Of a DNA stretch of 64,000 nucleotides, positions 26,184 through 35,046 are shown one piece after another. The notes under the pieces are model-generated. The model made no database searches. It saw nothing but the letters and a program-made list of their open reading frames with translations, and had not been told where the DNA came from. Position numbers and translations under genes: made by a program. Source of the stretch: Deltaproteobacteria bacterium (GTDB taxonomy: Bacteria; Myxococcota_A; UBA9160; UBA4427); NCBI GenBank assembly GCA_029261855.1, contig JAJDAN010000004.1, positions 61,720 to 125,719 of the forward strand, written 5' to 3'. Each line of letters starts with the position of its first letter. Position 1 is the stretch's first letter.

Positions 26184-26211
26184 GGATTGTCTCCGTGCGT
26201 TCGCTTCGGTG

Positions 26212-27111
26212 CTACTTCGCGAGATCTTCGAAGGGCGTGTCTTCGAATGAATCGCGCAGATGGAAGCCGTTGAAGGGGCGGCAGTTGTCGTGGCGGCCCG
26301 TGAACAGGATACGACCCTTGTGGAAGAGCGAGCCGCCGTCGACGCGCAGGGTAGCGCCTGTGATGTAGGAAGAGGCCGGACTCAGCAGGAAGGTCACGGC
26401 GGCGGAGATCTCGCTCTCGGTGCCGAGCCGGGCGGCCGGCAGGTCGCGGCAGCCCTTGACGGTGCGCTCCTGGATGTCCGGCGGGTAGCTCTTCATGCCC
26501 GAGGACAGCACGGTCCCGGGGGCCACGCAGTTCACCCGGACACCCGCGGGCGCCCACTCGTAGCAGAGCGTGATCGACAGGTTCTCGATCCCGGCCCGCG
26601 CCGCCGACATGTGCGCCATCCCGGGATAGCCCGTGTGGATGTCCGCCAGCATGTTCACGATGGCGCCGCCGTGTTCCTTCATGGACTGGCGGAAGACCGA
26701 CTGCGAAACCGCGAAGGTGCCGTTCAGGTTGAGATCGATGACGGTCCGCCAGCCCTTGGTGGACATGGACTCGGCGGGCGCCACGAACTGGCCGCCGGCG
26801 TTGTTGAAGAGACCGTCGATGCGACCGTGCTGCGCCACGACCTTGCCTACGGCCTCCTCGATGCTCTCGTCCTCGCGGATGTCGATCTGGACGACATCGC
26901 ACTTCCCGCCGCTCGCCTCGATCTCGGCCGCGGTCTCCTCGAGGGGCTCGGGCCGGCGACCACCGATCACCACCTGGGCGCCGAGGGACGCCAGCTCGTG
27001 CGCGGTGCAGCGGCCGATGCCGGTGCCGCCTCCGGTCACGAAGAGGACCTGACCCGCGAACAGGTCCGGCCGGAAGACGCTCTGATACTGGGAAGGGTGA
27101 TTCTCGTTCAT
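26212..27111 (-). CDS. SDR family oxidoreductase (dienoyl-CoA-reductase-like subgroup)
   Basis: 299 residues; TGGGTGIG near residue 27, NNAGGQFVAP near 105 and SSYITGATLRVDGG near the C-terminus. As in the SDR at 9740-10624, the catalytic segment is MAHMSAARAGIENLSITL: no Tyr at the usual place and Arg instead of Lys. This matches the citronellol/dienoyl-CoA reductase-like branch of SDRs, which uses other residues. It starts 4 bp after the phosphotransferase stop and precedes the amidohydrolase. Likely role is reduction of an enoyl-CoA or ketone in a catabolic route. Confidence 0.87.
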   Translation of the reverse strand: MNENHPSQYQSVFRPDLFAGQVLFVTGGGTGIGRCTAHELASLGAQVVIGGRRPEPLEETAAEIEASGGKCDVVQIDIREDESIEEAVGKVVAQHGRIDGLFNNAGGQFVAPAESMSTKGWRTVIDLNLNGTFAVSQSVFRQSMKEHGGAIVNMLADIHTGYPGMAHMSAARAGIENLSITLCYEWAPAGVRVNCVAPGTVLSSGMKSYPPDIQERTVKGCRDLPAARLGTESEISAAVTFLLSPASSYITGATLRVDGGSLFHKGRILFTGRHDNCRPFNGFHLRDSFEDTPFEDLAK

Positions 27112-27115
27112 AGGG

Positions 27116-28183
27116 TCAGACCGATCCGATGCGGCGAAGCGCGCGCTGAAAGAGACCGACAGTGGTCGCGTGCAGCACGTCGCCGGTCGCCTTGGGCGCC
27201 TTGCCCGCGCAAGCCCGCGCGTGGGTTCCTTCCAGGATGATGGCGAGCTTGTAGCACGCCAGCACCTCGTACCAGGGCACGCAGGACATGTCCCGCGTGG
27301 TCCCTTCGCGATAGCGATCCACCAGCTCTTCCGGCTTCGGGAAGCCGTCCCAGGGCTCGATCCCGCCGCCGACTGCCGCGGCTGACGACGCGTCCGCCTC
27401 GGGCCAGGTGGCCAGCAACCAACCGAGGTCGAGCAGGGGGTCGCCGATGGTGCTGAGCTCCCAGTCGACGATGGCGGCGAGCCGCGGGCTGTCGTAGCGG
27501 TACATCACGTTGGCCAGGTGATAGTCACCGTGGATGATGCCGGGTGTGAACTGCTTCGGACGATTGTCGTCGAGCCAGCGCGCCACGTCGTCGAGGCCCG
27601 GGATGTCGGGACCGGGATAGCCTTCGAGCTCGGAATAGCCGTCCAGCTGTGCGCGCCAGCGACCCACCTGTCGCTCGAGGTAGCCGTCGGGCTTGCCGAA
27701 GCCGGTGAGTCCGACGACCTCGTAGTCGATGCGGCCCAGGGACGCGATCGAGTCGATGAGCGAGAAGCCCATCTCGCGACGGATGGCCGGCGAGCCGCGA
27801 TGGAAATCGGGCAAGCCCTGGGTCGGGTTGAAGCCTTCGATCGGCTCCATCAGATAGAAGGAAGCACCCAGGACCTCGGTCTCCGGGCAGGCAGCAATCA
27901 ACGCCGGGTGCGGCACGGCGCTGCCCGCGATGGCGCCGAGCACGCGCGCCTCCCGGCGCATGGTCTCGTTGCTGTTCTTGCGCAGGTGCGGCGGCGGACG
28001 TCGCAGCACGAAGGCGCGGCCGCCCCGGGTGAACCGCAGCAGGATGTTCTGGGTGCCGCCGCCGAGGAGCGTGGCCTCTTCGATGGGTCCCGCCTCGAGC
28101 CCCTGGCCATCCATCCAGGCAGCCAGACGGGCGAGGTCCACATGCGCGGGGTCGACGACATCCTGGGGGCTGCGCTCGGTCAC
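27116..28183 (-). CDS. APH-fold phosphotransferase family protein
   Basis: 355 residues. It keeps the aminoglycoside-phosphotransferase/choline-kinase fold: ALLGGGTQN-like nucleotide loop, FVLRRPPPHLRKNSN, then the catalytic loop IIHGDYHLANVMY near residue 220 and the metal-binding DWELSTIGDPLLDLGWL near 240. Homologues of this type are often fused to or encoded with acyl-CoA dehydrogenases (ACAD10/11), where they phosphorylate hydroxyacyl-CoA intermediates; that link is knowledge of the family, not evidence here. It is first in a three-gene set with the SDR and amidohydrolase. Confidence 0.87.
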   Translation of the reverse strand: MTERSPQDVVDPAHVDLARLAAWMDGQGLEAGPIEEATLLGGGTQNILLRFTRGGRAFVLRRPPPHLRKNSNETMRREARVLGAIAGSAVPHPALIAACPETEVLGASFYLMEPIEGFNPTQGLPDFHRGSPAIRREMGFSLIDSIASLGRIDYEVVGLTGFGKPDGYLERQVGRWRAQLDGYSELEGYPGPDIPGLDDVARWLDDNRPKQFTPGIIHGDYHLANVMYRYDSPRLAAIVDWELSTIGDPLLDLGWLLATWPEADASSAAAVGGGIEPWDGFPKPEELVDRYREGTTRDMSCVPWYEVLACYKLAIILEGTHARACAGKAPKATGDVLHATTVGLFQRALRRIGSV

Positions 28184-28323
28184 CGATCAGAGCTCCAGTG
28201 CGATCTCGCTAAGGTGTTCGACTCGTCGGGCGCCGTCGGCGCGCGGGCGGCGGAGTGTACCGACGAGCGGCCTGGCCCGAGCGAGTTGGGGTAGGATGCG
28301 CGCCCGCCGACAGGGAGATGCCC

Positions 28324-29628
28324 ATGACCCGCACCTTCTTCCGCAACGCCAGCTTGCTCGACGGCGAGAATCTTCCCCGCAGGGAAACGACTGTCGTCGT
28401 CGCCGGAAACCGCATCACGTCGGTCTCGGAAGACACCGCCGCACCGGCTCCGGGCCCGGACGACCGGGTGATCGACCTCGCCGGCAAGGTGCTGATGCCG
28501 GGGCTATGGCAGGGGCACTTCCATTCGGGCTTCGGGGCCTTCGGCGGCGGCACGAGCGCGCCGGTGCTCGGCCTCGAAGAACCCACCGCCTATCTCGGGA
28601 TGCTCGCGGCCCGAAACGCGACCACCGCGCTGCACTGCGGCTTCACCAGCATCATCGGATCGAGCAACGGCCAGGGCCTGGACGTCTGCCTCAAGGAGGC
28701 GGTGCTGGCGGGGGTCGTCGAGGGACCGCGCGTCACCGCCTGCACCCACGAGTTCGTGGTGTCCGGCGATGCGGCGGACGGCACCAACCGGTCCTGGTTC
28801 ATGGGCCTCGGCAGTCACGGCCTGGTGCGTCGACTCGACGGACCGGAGGCATTCCGCCAGGCGACACGCGAAGAGCTGGGTCGCGGCGCGGACGTCGTGA
28901 AGATCTCGGCGAGCCCGGGCCATGGGTCCCACGTCGCGCGCGACGTCTGTTACATGACCGACGCCGAGCTGCGCGCGGTGACCGACACCGCGCACGAGCG
29001 CGGCAAGCGGGTCCGCGCCCACACCGCCTCGAAGACCTCGATCCTGGCCTGCGTCCGCGCGGAGGTCGATCTCATCGACCACGCCGACCGCATCGATCGC
29101 GAATGCATCGACGCCATCCTCGAAGCCGACGCCACCGTCCTACCGAGCATGCTGTGGTACGACCGCTTCCTCGGCCTGGCGGAAAACTGGGACCACGACG
29201 CCCAGCCCTTCCCCATCGGCGACGGCTTCCCGGAAACCCGCGAGCAGACCCTCGCGCGCATCCGCGGCGTCCGAGAGGACTACGACTACACGCGCAGCGT
29301 GCTTGCCGAGGTGGCCGAGTCCGGCGTCAGGCTCGTCGTCGGCGACGACTTCGGGACACCGCTGATGCCCCACGGCGACTACGTGTCCGAGATGGAGCTG
29401 TACGTGAAGCAGCTGGGGATTCCCGCACTCGACGTCATCCGTTGGGCGACGAAGAACGCCGCCGATGCGATCGGCATGGGCGACCAACTCGGCACGATCG
29501 CCAGGGGCCTGCTCGCCGACCTGCTGGTGGTGGACGGCGACCCGATCCGCGACATCGCCTGTCTGCGCGATCCCGCGCGGCTGCGTGCGATCGTCAAGGA
29601 CGGCGTCTTCGTCAAGGACGCGCTCTGA
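28324..29628 (+). CDS. Amidohydrolase, imidazolonepropionase/prolidase-like
   Basis: 434 residues from ATG at 28324, seven bases after the purine-rich CAGGGAG; an ATG six bases earlier is too close to it. The N-terminal beta domain (TFFRNASLLDGENLPRRETT) leads to the metal motif GLWQGHFHSGF (H-x-H near residue 63). A metal Lys/His region KISASPGHGSH, HTASKTSILACVRAEVDLID and VVGDDFGTPLMPHG follow. Subtype III amidohydrolases of this sort hydrolyse cyclic amides, dipeptides or triazines in the cytoplasm or periplasm; the substrate is not inferable. No signal peptide is seen. Confidence 0.88.
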   Translation: MTRTFFRNASLLDGENLPRRETTVVVAGNRITSVSEDTAAPAPGPDDRVIDLAGKVLMPGLWQGHFHSGFGAFGGGTSAPVLGLEEPTAYLGMLAARNATTALHCGFTSIIGSSNGQGLDVCLKEAVLAGVVEGPRVTACTHEFVVSGDAADGTNRSWFMGLGSHGLVRRLDGPEAFRQATREELGRGADVVKISASPGHGSHVARDVCYMTDAELRAVTDTAHERGKRVRAHTASKTSILACVRAEVDLIDHADRIDRECIDAILEADATVLPSMLWYDRFLGLAENWDHDAQPFPIGDGFPETREQTLARIRGVREDYDYTRSVLAEVAESGVRLVVGDDFGTPLMPHGDYVSEMELYVKQLGIPALDVIRWATKNAADAIGMGDQLGTIARGLLADLLVVDGDPIRDIACLRDPARLRAIVKDGVFVKDAL

Positions 29629-29663
29629 GCCTTCCCGGATCGCCCCTCGGCGGCGGGCTCTTC

Positions 29664-30386
29664 GTGAAACGCGAGTCCTTCTCGGAGCTCGTCGATGCGA
29701 GCCTGCAGACCGCCCGCGGCTGTGCGGTCGCCTTGCTGCCGGCCTGTCTCGTCTACGACGGTATCGGGCCGTTGCTGGTCGAATGGGCGCTACCGGTGGG
29801 CGACAGCGAGATCGCGCCCTTGCGGCTGTGGGTCAGCCTCTTCCTGTCGAGCGTCTTCGGCCTCCTGGGTTCGTACGCGGTCGCCTATGGCTTGTGGCAA
29901 TCGGCGCTGGGCCGCGTGCCGTCGCCGGGTGAAGTCGTGATGGCGCCCTGGCGGGAGTCGACCTGGTCGATCCCGATGGCCTTCTCCTTCGCGGTCCTCA
30001 TTTCCGTCGGCTTCTTTCTGGGCTTCCTGCCGGCGATCGTCGCGCAGATCTTCCTGATCACGGCGGGGCCCGTGGCGGCCGTCGAGCACCTGGGCGGCTA
30101 TGGGACCCTCCGGCGCGCCTGGACGCTCGGCGTGGATCATCGCATGCGCGCCGCGGGCATCTTCGGGATCGTCGCCATGGGGTTGATCGCTTCGGGCCTT
30201 CCCGCCGCCCTGGTCGAAGCCGAGGCGACCGGCCCGGTACAGGTCGTGACCGCGCTGCTGCACGCGGCGGTCGCCCTCTTCGGCGACACCGCAGCCTTCC
30301 TCTTGTACGCGGACCTGCGGGTTCGCAAGGAAGGCTTCGACCCCGCCGGCGCTAGCGCGGAAGCTGAACCAGGTGTCGCGCCATGA
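29664..30386 (+). CDS. Hypothetical polytopic membrane protein
   Basis: 240 residues from GTG (VKRESFSELVDASLQTARG). About six hydrophobic segments, e.g. LWVSLFLSSVFGLLGSYAVA, IPMAFSFAVLISVGFFLGFL and AAGIFGIVAMGLIASGLPAA. The N-terminal amphipathic SFSELVDASLQTARG and the glycerophosphoryl-diester-phosphodiesterase-membrane-domain-like pattern (AVEHLGGYGTLRRAWTL) recall DUF/YciC-type proteins, without a firm family. Its last 35 bp overlap the convergent acyl-CoA dehydrogenase gene. It follows the amidohydrolase by 35 bp. Confidence 0.72.
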   Translation: MKRESFSELVDASLQTARGCAVALLPACLVYDGIGPLLVEWALPVGDSEIAPLRLWVSLFLSSVFGLLGSYAVAYGLWQSALGRVPSPGEVVMAPWRESTWSIPMAFSFAVLISVGFFLGFLPAIVAQIFLITAGPVAAVEHLGGYGTLRRAWTLGVDHRMRAAGIFGIVAMGLIASGLPAALVEAEATGPVQVVTALLHAAVALFGDTAAFLLYADLRVRKEGFDPAGASAEAEPGVAP

Positions 30387-31533
30387 TCACGCGCTGGATC
30401 TGACCCGTTCCCTCGACGATGTCCATCGCCTTGACGTCGCGGTAGAGCTTCTCGATCAGGTGGTCACCCCGGGCGCCCACGGTTCCCAACAGCTCCATCC
30501 CCAGGCTCGTCGCTTCCTGTCCGACCTGGGCCGCCAGAGCCTTGGACATGGATGCCTCCAGGATGTTCGGCTTCTGGGCGTCGGCGAGCCAGCCGGCCTT
30601 CAGACACATCAGACGCGCGAGCTTCAGCTTGCGGGCCGAGCGTTCCAGGCGGTCGCGAACGCGTTCGCGACCGAGCATGTCGTGATCCCCCGCGAAGGCC
30701 AGCGCCTCGTCGAGCGCAGCGCGCCCGATGCCGACGGCGTTGGCGGCGATCACCGGGCGGCCGGCGTTGAAGGTGCGCATGGCGGTCTTGAAGCCCGCCG
30801 TCTGCTGGTAGCGCGCTTCGCCGCCCAACAGGTTCTCGTCGGGCACGCGGCAGTCCTGCAGGCTGAAGGACGTCGATTCGTACGCCTTGAGCCCCATCTT
30901 CTTCTCGATCTTGAAGCCGCCGAGACCCGGCGTGCCCTGGTCGACGAAGAAGGCGCGGTGCGCCTCGCGTCCCTTGCTGGGGTCGAGGGTGGCCTGGACG
31001 AGGATCCAGTCCGCACGACTGGCGCCGCCGATGAAGCACTTGGCGCCGTTCAGGACCCAGCCATCGCCGTCCTTGCGTGCCGTCGTCTGGATGGCGGCCG
31101 CATCGGACCCGCAGCTCGGCTCGGTCATGCCGAAGCATGCCCAGCGCGGGCGGTCCGGCTCGAGGAAGCGCGATAGGAAGCGCTCCTTCTGCTCGTCGGT
31201 CCCCATGGAAAGCACGTTGCCTTCGGGAAGCCCGGGACCGGGCTGCGCGACGCCGACACCGCGGTCCCAGTAGGCGAACTCCTCCGCACTGAGCAGCGCC
31301 ATCACGGTGGTGCGCGTGCTCTTCGCACCGGTCTCGCGGTTCTTCCCGTCCGGACCGGGCCACCGGGTGCGGCCCTCGCCGCGCTCGATCAAGGTCTTGA
31401 AGTAGGGATCGTCTACGGGGATGGGGCGGCCCAGCCGGTCGGCTTCGAGCCCTTTGGGACGCGCTTCGGTGCGACCGCGCTCGCGCACCACCGCCAACCG
31501 CTCGCGCATGGCGTCGTCGATCTCGAATTCCAT
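30352..31533 (-). CDS. Acyl-CoA dehydrogenase, catalytic subunit of a two-gene pair
   Basis: 393 residues. FAD/substrate motifs include CFGMTEPSCGSDAAAIQTTA, NGAKCFIGGASRADWILVQA and KKMGLKAYESTSFSLQDCRV. The C-terminal MDIVEGTGQIQRVIMARHLV keeps the catalytic-glutamate position. It starts with an ATG overlapping the TGA of the next-listed gene (TGATG), so both subunits are made in step. Such pairs (FadE/ChsE type in actinobacteria) form alpha2beta2 enzymes for bulky, often steroid side-chain, acyl-CoAs. The P450 and crotonase nearby fit that setting, but the substrate is inferred. Confidence 0.9.
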   Translation of the reverse strand: MEFEIDDAMRERLAVVRERGRTEARPKGLEADRLGRPIPVDDPYFKTLIERGEGRTRWPGPDGKNRETGAKSTRTTVMALLSAEEFAYWDRGVGVAQPGPGLPEGNVLSMGTDEQKERFLSRFLEPDRPRWACFGMTEPSCGSDAAAIQTTARKDGDGWVLNGAKCFIGGASRADWILVQATLDPSKGREAHRAFFVDQGTPGLGGFKIEKKMGLKAYESTSFSLQDCRVPDENLLGGEARYQQTAGFKTAMRTFNAGRPVIAANAVGIGRAALDEALAFAGDHDMLGRERVRDRLERSARKLKLARLMCLKAGWLADAQKPNILEASMSKALAAQVGQEATSLGMELLGTVGARGDHLIEKLYRDVKAMDIVEGTGQIQRVIMARHLVQLPR

Positions 31534-32639
31534 CAGACCGCCTCCCCGAACGAGAAGGTCGCGAATGAGCTCTTCTCGGCGCCGTCGCAGAGAGCCCTGC
31601 CCGCATCCTCCCGCGCGGCGTCCAGGCCGCCCAGCGCGAGACCGAGAGCACGCGACTCACGCATCCACTTCTCGACGGGATAGTCCTGCATGAAGCCGTG
31701 CCCGCCGAGGATCTGGACGCCGTTCGGTCCGACGAGCAGCGAGGCATCGATGGCCTCGGCGTACGCGGCAGCGGCCGCCGCCTCGCCGCCTTCGGCCGTA
31801 TCGAGCCGCCAGGCGGCTTCGTGCAGCAGCAGTCGCGCGCCGTCCACGGCGATGCGCATGTCCGTGATCAGGAACGCGAGCGCCTGGTGGTGCGCGATGG
31901 GCTTTCCGAAGGCCTGGCGTTCCAGCGCGTACTGCCGCGAGAAGTCGGCGGCTTGTCTCAGCACGCCGAGCAGCAGCGATGCCTGGTGGATGCGCGCACG
32001 CGCCATCGCGCGGGCCGCGCCGGGGCGACCCCGCCAGCGCGCCAGCACCGGTGCTTCGTCGAGGCGCAGCTCGGAAGCGCCCGCCGCGCGCAGGCCGCTG
32101 CCGTGCAGCGGCTCGAGTCGAACGCCTTCCCGCACGACGACGGCGGACTCGCGGCCCAGCAAGACCAGCAGATCGCAGCGGTCCGACGGAACCCAGGGCA
32201 CGCTGCCGGTGATGCGGTCGCCAGCGCTGTCGATCGAACCGACGAGCGCGGCATCGTCTTCGCAAACCAGCAGGGCCCGGGCAGCGTCGGCTTCCAGCAG
32301 CGGCAACGCCAGCTCGCGCAGCGTTCCTTCGTCGCCCAGCTCGAGCAACGGGTAGAGCGCGGCGCCGAGGGGGTCGAGGGCCAGGGCGGCGCCGGCGTCC
32401 GCGGCGCCGAGCTCTTCGTTCACCAGGGCGCGAGCCAGACTGCCCAGCCCGGCGCCACCCGCGGCTTCGGGCAGCTCGAGGCCGGCGAGCCCGATCTCGC
32501 TGAACTTCGCTCGCACGCCGGCGTCGACGGAACGCGCCGACTCGTGGTCGCGCAGCCGGGGCGACAGCTCCTCACCGGCGAAGCTGCGCGCGGTCTCGAC
32601 GATCAGATCGAGATCGTCTCCTGCGTCGAAGTCGAACAC
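31533..32639 (-). CDS. Acyl-CoA dehydrogenase, probable non-catalytic partner subunit
   Basis: 368 residues with the acyl-CoA dehydrogenase fold (FSEIGLAGLELPEAAGGAGL, RIHQASLLLGVLRQAADFSR, YALERQAFGKPIAHHQALAF and GVQILGGHGFMQDYPVEKW). The segment where the catalytic Glu normally sits reads RALGLALGGLDAARED with no YEGT-type motif, so it probably lacks activity alone and completes the FAD site of the partner at 30352-31533. Its central FAD loop is also eroded. Translationally coupled to the partner by TGATG. Confidence 0.86.
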   Translation of the reverse strand: MFDFDAGDDLDLIVETARSFAGEELSPRLRDHESARSVDAGVRAKFSEIGLAGLELPEAAGGAGLGSLARALVNEELGAADAGAALALDPLGAALYPLLELGDEGTLRELALPLLEADAARALLVCEDDAALVGSIDSAGDRITGSVPWVPSDRCDLLVLLGRESAVVVREGVRLEPLHGSGLRAAGASELRLDEAPVLARWRGRPGAARAMARARIHQASLLLGVLRQAADFSRQYALERQAFGKPIAHHQALAFLITDMRIAVDGARLLLHEAAWRLDTAEGGEAAAAAAYAEAIDASLLVGPNGVQILGGHGFMQDYPVEKWMRESRALGLALGGLDAAREDAGRALCDGAEKSSFATFSFGEAV

Positions 32640-32690
32640 GTTCCCCTCCTTCTATCGACTACCTACTACTTGCTGCCTACCGCGCCTGTC

Positions 32691-33488
32691 TCAACGCCTC
32701 TGGAAGTCCGGCGTGCGGCGCTCGGCCATGGCGCGCACGCCTTCCTTGAAGTCGGCTGTCTTCTGCAAGCGGTCTTGCTCGGCTTTCTCACGGTCGGTGG
32801 CGACCCGGATGCGCGCGGCGAGGTCGCCGCGCAGGGTCTCGCGAATGGACTCGATGGCCAGCGGCGCCGAAACGGCGATCTCCCGGGCCAGATCCCGGGC
32901 CGCTGCGCGCACGTCTGCCAGGGGAACGAGCCGGTCGAGCAAGCCCAGGTCGAGGGCCTCGTCCCCCGACACCCTGCGACCGGTGTAGAGCAGCTCGAGG
33001 GCGCGCTGGGGACCGACGGCTCCCGGCAGCGTCACCGTGAGCCCGAAGCCGTGGTGGAACCCGAGCCGGGCGAAGTTCGCGCTGAAGCGCGACTCGGGGG
33101 CGCCAACCCGGAAGTCGGGCATCAACGCGAGCCCGAGGCCGCCCCCGATGGCCGCGCCCTGCACCGCCGCCACCACGGGCGTGCGCGTGGCGAAGAGCCG
33201 CACCGCCTCGTCATACAGGTGCAGGCCAGACGCCGATGCCGCGGTGGGAGAGGCTCCGCCGCCCAGCTGCGCACCGGCGCAGAAGTTCTTGCCCTCGCTG
33301 CAGAGCACGATCGCACGGCAAGCCGGATCCGCGTCCAACGCCTCGAAGGCATCCCCGAGGCTCGTGATGAGCGCGAGGTCGAAGTAGTTGTGGGGCGGGC
33401 GGCGAACTTCGGCAACGGCGACGTGGTCCTCACCGATCCCGACGTGAACGTCGCCCCAGGACCCGAAGGGCGTTTCGGTCTGGCTCAA
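32691..33488 (-). CDS. Enoyl-CoA hydratase/isomerase family protein
   Basis: 265 residues of crotonase fold. The two oxyanion-hole segments are present: CSEGKNFCAGAQLGG near residue 70 and AVQGAAIGGGLGLALMPDFR near 115. By alignment from memory with rat crotonase, the second catalytic glutamate position is kept (RALELLYTG) but the first falls in FSANFARLGF with no Glu, a pattern more like enoyl-CoA isomerases than hydratases. It lies 51 bp upstream of the dehydrogenase pair, same strand, and divergent from the P450, consistent with beta-oxidation of a P450-activated substrate. Confidence 0.88.
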   Translation of the reverse strand: MSQTETPFGSWGDVHVGIGEDHVAVAEVRRPPHNYFDLALITSLGDAFEALDADPACRAIVLCSEGKNFCAGAQLGGGASPTAASASGLHLYDEAVRLFATRTPVVAAVQGAAIGGGLGLALMPDFRVGAPESRFSANFARLGFHHGFGLTVTLPGAVGPQRALELLYTGRRVSGDEALDLGLLDRLVPLADVRAAARDLAREIAVSAPLAIESIRETLRGDLAARIRVATDREKAEQDRLQKTADFKEGVRAMAERRTPDFQRR

Positions 33489-33570
33489 GGGGGGGCCTCC
33501 TGCAAACCGAAATGGTACCCCTATCCTCCGTCCACGCGCCCCTGTTCACAGCCCGCCCGGGAGCCCCGCC

Positions 33571-34848
33571 ATGGAACCGAAGCAAGTCCTCTCCCTCGAC
33601 GAAATCGACCTGTCCGCGCCCGAATTCTGGGGTCGTCCCTGGGACGAACGGGAAGGCGCCTTCCAGACGCTGCGACGCGAACGTCCCATGTCGTTCTACG
33701 CCGAACCCGACACCCAGGGGCTCGTGCCCCAGGGTCCCGGCTACTGGGCGGTCACGAAGCACGCAGACATCCTGCGAGCGAGCCGCGAGCCGAACCTCTT
33801 CTGCTCGTCGAAGGGCGCGACCAGCATCCCCGACCTGCCCGAGATGTTCCTCGAGTTCTTTGGCGCCTTCATCAACATGGACGACCCGAAGCACATGCGG
33901 CAGCGGAAGCTCGTTTCCGGAGGCTTCACGCGCCAGCGCCTCAAGAAGCTCGACCACGACGTCGAACGCATCGCGCGCGAATGTCTCGACGCCGTGATCG
34001 AGAAGGGCGAATGCGACTTCGTCACCGAGCTGTGCGCGCCCTTCCCCATCCGCATCATCTGCGAGATGCTGGGCATCCCCCAGAGCCAGCACCAGTTCGT
34101 CTTCGATCAGACGAACATCATCCTGGGCGCCGGCGACCCCGAGTACGTACCCGAGGGCTCGGACATCGCACAGGTGTTGATCGGCGCGGGTATGGCCCTG
34201 CGCACGCTCATGAACGAGCTGGGCGAAGAGCGCAAGAAGAAGCCCACGGACGATCTCACCAGCCTTCTCATCAACGCCGAGATCGGCGGCGACAAGCTCA
34301 GCCCCGAAGACCTTGCGTCCTTCTTCATCCTCCTCGTCGTGGCGGGCAACGAAACGACGCGCAACGCCATCAGTCACGGCGTCAAGGCCCTGCACGACTA
34401 CCCGGCCCAGAAGCAGATCTGGAAGGACGACTTCGACAACGTCTCACAGACGGCCATCGACGAAGTCGTGCGCTGGGCGAGCCCGGTCATCTTCATGCGC
34501 CGCACGACGACCCGGGCGTGCGAGCTGGGCGGACAGCAGCTGTCCGAAGGCGAGAAGCTCGTGCTCTTCTACGCGTCCGCGAACCGCGACGAGGATGTCT
34601 TCGACGACGCCTTCCGCTTCGATGTCCGGCGCACACCCAACGAGCACGTGGGCTTCGGCGGGCCGGGCCCGCACTTCTGCCTGGGCGCCAACCTCGCGCG
34701 ACGCGAGATCGGCATCTTCTTCCGGCAGCTCTTCGACCGCATGCCGGACCTCGAGATCACGGGCCCGCCCGAGCGCCTGGCCTCGAACTTCATCCACGGC
34801 ATCAAGCACATGCCCTGCCGCTTCACCCCCGGCCCGATCTCGGGCTAG
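33571..34848 (+). CDS. Cytochrome P450 (CYP125/CYP142-like)
   Basis: 425 residues, soluble bacterial type. The I-helix is LLVVAGNETTRNAISHG, with Asn-Glu in place of the common Gly-Asp as in actinobacterial steroid P450s. ExxR is DEVVRW, and the haem loop is FGGPGPHFCLGANLARRE with Cys near residue 370. These enzymes hydroxylate terminal or subterminal carbons of sterol or terpenoid side chains using a ferredoxin. No ferredoxin gene is adjacent. It is divergent from the crotonase across 82 bp. Its TAG stop sits in a CTAG that begins the repeat region following it. Confidence 0.92.
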   Translation: MEPKQVLSLDEIDLSAPEFWGRPWDEREGAFQTLRRERPMSFYAEPDTQGLVPQGPGYWAVTKHADILRASREPNLFCSSKGATSIPDLPEMFLEFFGAFINMDDPKHMRQRKLVSGGFTRQRLKKLDHDVERIARECLDAVIEKGECDFVTELCAPFPIRIICEMLGIPQSQHQFVFDQTNIILGAGDPEYVPEGSDIAQVLIGAGMALRTLMNELGEERKKKPTDDLTSLLINAEIGGDKLSPEDLASFFILLVVAGNETTRNAISHGVKALHDYPAQKQIWKDDFDNVSQTAIDEVVRWASPVIFMRRTTTRACELGGQQLSEGEKLVLFYASANRDEDVFDDAFRFDVRRTPNEHVGFGGPGPHFCLGANLARREIGIFFRQLFDRMPDLEITGPPERLASNFIHGIKHMPCRFTPGPISG

Positions 34849-35046
34849 CAGCCTGACCCAAGACGCAGTCTTGGGGAAACAGGCGGCGACGCAAAGGTCG
34901 ACAGACCGCAGCTAGCTGGCGAAGCCGTAGGCTTCGCTTGCGACGGAAGCCGAAGTTCCAAGACTCCGTCTTGGGTCGGCCTCCTAGCCAACGCCGGGCA
35001 CGTTCCTAGCCGGCCGGAACCCCGGTCCCGGGTTGTTGCGGGTGCG
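34845..35046. repeat. CTAG-bounded palindromic repeat cluster between P450 and ABC ATPase genes
   Basis: Four CTAG tetranucleotides punctuate this interval (34845, 34912, 34984, 35006). Hairpins: CCCAAGAC/GTCTTGGG at 34857-34875; GAAGCC/GGCTTC near 34921; and CCAAGAC/GTCTTGG at 34958-34974. The block read leftwards from 34990, GGCTAGGAGGCCGACCCAAG, recurs at 51968. The segment 35006-35046 matches the modules at 55659-55730 and 63857-64000. The first CTAG supplies the P450 TAG stop and the last the ATPase TAG stop. Confidence 0.7.

Noticed and set aside
31698..34856. A 1052-codon plus-strand frame across the acyl-CoA dehydrogenase, crotonase and P450 genes
   Set aside because: It is antisense to two well-supported genes and out of frame with the P450, with low-complexity translation.
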